In this document: in pieces, positions 23,728 to 25,117 of the stretch
Numbering within the stretch: the first letter of the stretch is position 1
How the letters are laid out: the number at the start of each line of letters is the position of its first letter
From: Flavobacterium sp.
GTDB lineage: Bacteria; Bacteroidota; Bacteroidia; Flavobacteriales; Flavobacteriaceae
Direction: 5' to 3'
NCBI GenBank assembly: GCA_030682755.1
Contig: JAUXNR010000113.1
Location: forward strand, 1-25,117
Length of the DNA: 25,117 bases
Translations under genes and position numbers: made by a program
Notes under the pieces: model-generated
The model's input: the letters and a program-made list of their open reading frames with translations, nothing else
Told to the model about the DNA's origin: nothing
Database searches by the model: none

Positions 23728-25117
23728 ATGCAACATTTATTAGACTATTTTACTTTGGTTGTTTTTAAATTTAATCTCAATTTAAGTTTCAATAATTTAT
23801 TAATAGTGTTTTTTTCTGAAAAAAATACAACTCCATTATTTCTAAATTTATTTTTAGAAAAATGGTGGGTGATTGTTTTAATATTTTGCTTTTTTTGCTT
23901 ATTTTTTTATTTGATATACTTAAAAATAATTTCCTTTAATAAAACAATTTTAAGCCATTATTCTGAGAATTACTTAAATAAGGAACATTACAAAATGTAT
24001 TTCCTGTTTTTAGGAATCATAATTCCTTTTGCCGATTTCTTCTTTGAAGTATTTGAAATCAGAAGCCATTCCATTTTTTTTCAAAGTTGTTTAACGGGCA
24101 TAGCACTATTAATTATTTACTTTTTAAGTTTAAAGATACGGTGGATTGACAAACATATTTATAAAATTTTCATAATCGGTTTTATAATTTTTAACTATTC
24201 TCTTTTAAGAAATCTTTTCATTAGAGAGTTTGAGATTGTAACCTTTAGCGGCTTTTTAGTTACTTTATTTTTGGCATATATTGTATTTAAAAATTTCTAT
24301 CATTATCTGATTTATGTTTTCATAGCAACCATTGTTATCATTTTTGGTTATTTGTTTAATTTCTTACCTCAACAAATAACAATTACCATTGTTGTATTTA
24401 GCCTAGTAATATTATCCATTAATTATACTCGTTTTTTGTCTTCCATTAAAAGAAAAGACAAGTTTTTATTTACCAATGAAATTGTAAACAAAGGAAATTC
24501 ATTAATTATTGCAACTGAAAAGGCCGGTAATGTAATTTTTTGTAGTGAAACTATTTCAAGTATCCTCGGCTATTCAAACGAGGAAGTTTTGGGAATGAAA
24601 TTTTGGGAATTAACCGAAGACCCGGAGTTTATAGGGGAAGATTATCATTCAACTTTTGTAAGAGACCGTTTGTATACCCGAAAATTAAAATGTAAAAACG
24701 GTGATTATAAATATATTCAATGGGTTGACAAACAATTTGGCGAAAATTTATTTGTTGGAATTGGTCATGATGTCACAGAAAAAATCAATCTTGAAAATCA
24801 ATACCAAAACTTAATTGAATCAGCCAGAGACTTAATTTTTGAAACAGATTCTGATGGTAAATTCATTTACATCAATAGTTTTACTTGCGAATTGTTGGGT
24901 TATGATATTGAGGAATTGAAAGAAATTTATTTTGGTGAATTAATTCATGAAGACTATAAAAACAAAATTATTACCTATTATTCCGAAGAAATTAAAAATC
25001 TCAAAGATCAATCATTAATTGAATTTCCGATTTATAAAAAGAATGGTGAGATTGTATGGATATCACTAAAAATTTCAATTAGACGAAATGACAATAATGA
25101 AATAATTGGTTACTCCG
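23728..25117 (+). CDS. Membrane-anchored PAS sensor protein, probably histidine kinase (partial)
   Basis: The frame is open from the ATG at 23728 to the right edge, 463 full codons, so the C-terminus is missing. The first part is hydrophobic, about seven helices between residues 45 and 240 (VIVLIFCFFCLFFYLIYLKI, LFLGIIIPFADFFF, and others). A first PAS-PAC follows (about 255-350) with NSLIIATEKAGNVIFCSE, GYSNEEVLGMKFWEL and VGIGHDVTEK. A second PAS begins near 351: NLIESARDLIFETDSDGKF, LLGYDIEELK, FGELIHED, PIYKKNGEIVWISL. Such proteins normally end in a histidine kinase or a cyclase domain; neither is in view, so the output is unknown. The ligand sensed by the PAS domains cannot be told. Confidence 0.85.
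   Translation, partial: MQHLLDYFTLVVFKFNLNLSFNNLLIVFFSEKNTTPLFLNLFLEKWWVIVLIFCFFCLFFYLIYLKIISFNKTILSHYSENYLNKEHYKMYFLFLGIIIPFADFFFEVFEIRSHSIFFQSCLTGIALLIIYFLSLKIRWIDKHIYKIFIIGFIIFNYSLLRNLFIREFEIVTFSGFLVTLFLAYIVFKNFYHYLIYVFIATIVIIFGYLFNFLPQQITITIVVFSLVILSINYTRFLSSIKRKDKFLFTNEIVNKGNSLIIATEKAGNVIFCSETISSILGYSNEEVLGMKFWELTEDPEFIGEDYHSTFVRDRLYTRKLKCKNGDYKYIQWVDKQFGENLFVGIGHDVTEKINLENQYQNLIESARDLIFETDSDGKFIYINSFTCELLGYDIEELKEIYFGELIHEDYKNKIITYYSEEIKNLKDQSLIEFPIYKKNGEIVWISLKISIRRNDNNEIIGYS

Noticed and set aside
1..25117. tRNA or rRNA genes, CRISPR arrays, insertion sequences or integrase genes
   Set aside because: No cloverleaf-like segments, regular direct repeats with spacers, transposase or integrase frames were recognised in the window.

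Overview
The window is AT-rich, compact DNA from a member of the Flavobacteriaceae (Bacteroidota), most like Flavobacterium. The evidence is the gene content and order (coaBC-rpoZ-bamD, dapA beside a DUF6913-type gene, a DUF5723-type surface protein), the lack of Shine-Dalgarno sequences, and several upstream boxes of the flavobacterial form TTG-N17-23-TAnnTTTG. I see no tRNA, rRNA, CRISPR array, insertion sequence or phage gene, and no gene-free stretch longer than about 160 bases. This looks like chromosomal core with a photoheterotrophy island and a small lipid- or membrane-related operon.

Layout. 1-3712 (minus strand): two housekeeping transcription units. bamD-rpoZ-coaBC covers outer-membrane assembly, the RNA polymerase omega subunit and CoA synthesis; coaBC runs off the left edge. 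The DUF6913-like gene, dapA and ferritin form the second unit, which ends at a strong hairpin. 3791-5462 (plus): a 5'-nucleotidase split into two genes, a Sec/SPII lipoprotein carrying the C-terminal domain and a Tat-exported metallophosphatase. 5448-6790 (minus): two tandem paralogous multi-pass membrane proteins with faint resemblance to the YhhN/lysoplasmalogenase family. 6922-8652: a green-type proton-pumping proteorhodopsin (minus) divergent from blh (plus), the enzyme that cleaves beta-carotene to retinal. The 111-bp region between them carries five copies of TTTGTTTAA in both orientations. 8689-13229 (minus): dnaK, with a sigma-54-like -24/-12 element and TGACA repeats upstream, and a large exported M14 metallopeptidase. 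13367-15484 (plus): a single-chain Fe-S serine dehydratase, then a potassium-channel-like gene whose natural start seems separated from the body by one base in an A8 tract. 15489-18429 (minus): a tightly packed five-gene unit of exported NTF2-like protein, Lgt-like membrane protein, multi-cluster radical SAM enzyme resembling tetraether-lipid-synthase-type proteins, and two tiny paralogous membrane proteins. 18521-25117 (plus): panB, an RluA-type pseudouridine synthase, a DUF5723-like protein, an aldehyde dehydrogenase, a multi-pass membrane protein and the start of a membrane-anchored PAS sensor protein cut by the right edge.

How the genes work together. Blh supplies retinal to the rhodopsin, so the pair is a self-contained light-energy module as long as the cell makes beta-carotene elsewhere. 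The radical SAM/Lgt-like operon is the best candidate for a poorly described system: an enzyme class that joins or alters unactivated carbon chains, next to a relative of the lipoprotein diacylglyceryl transferase, suggests modification of lipids or lipid-linked molecules. That is inference only.
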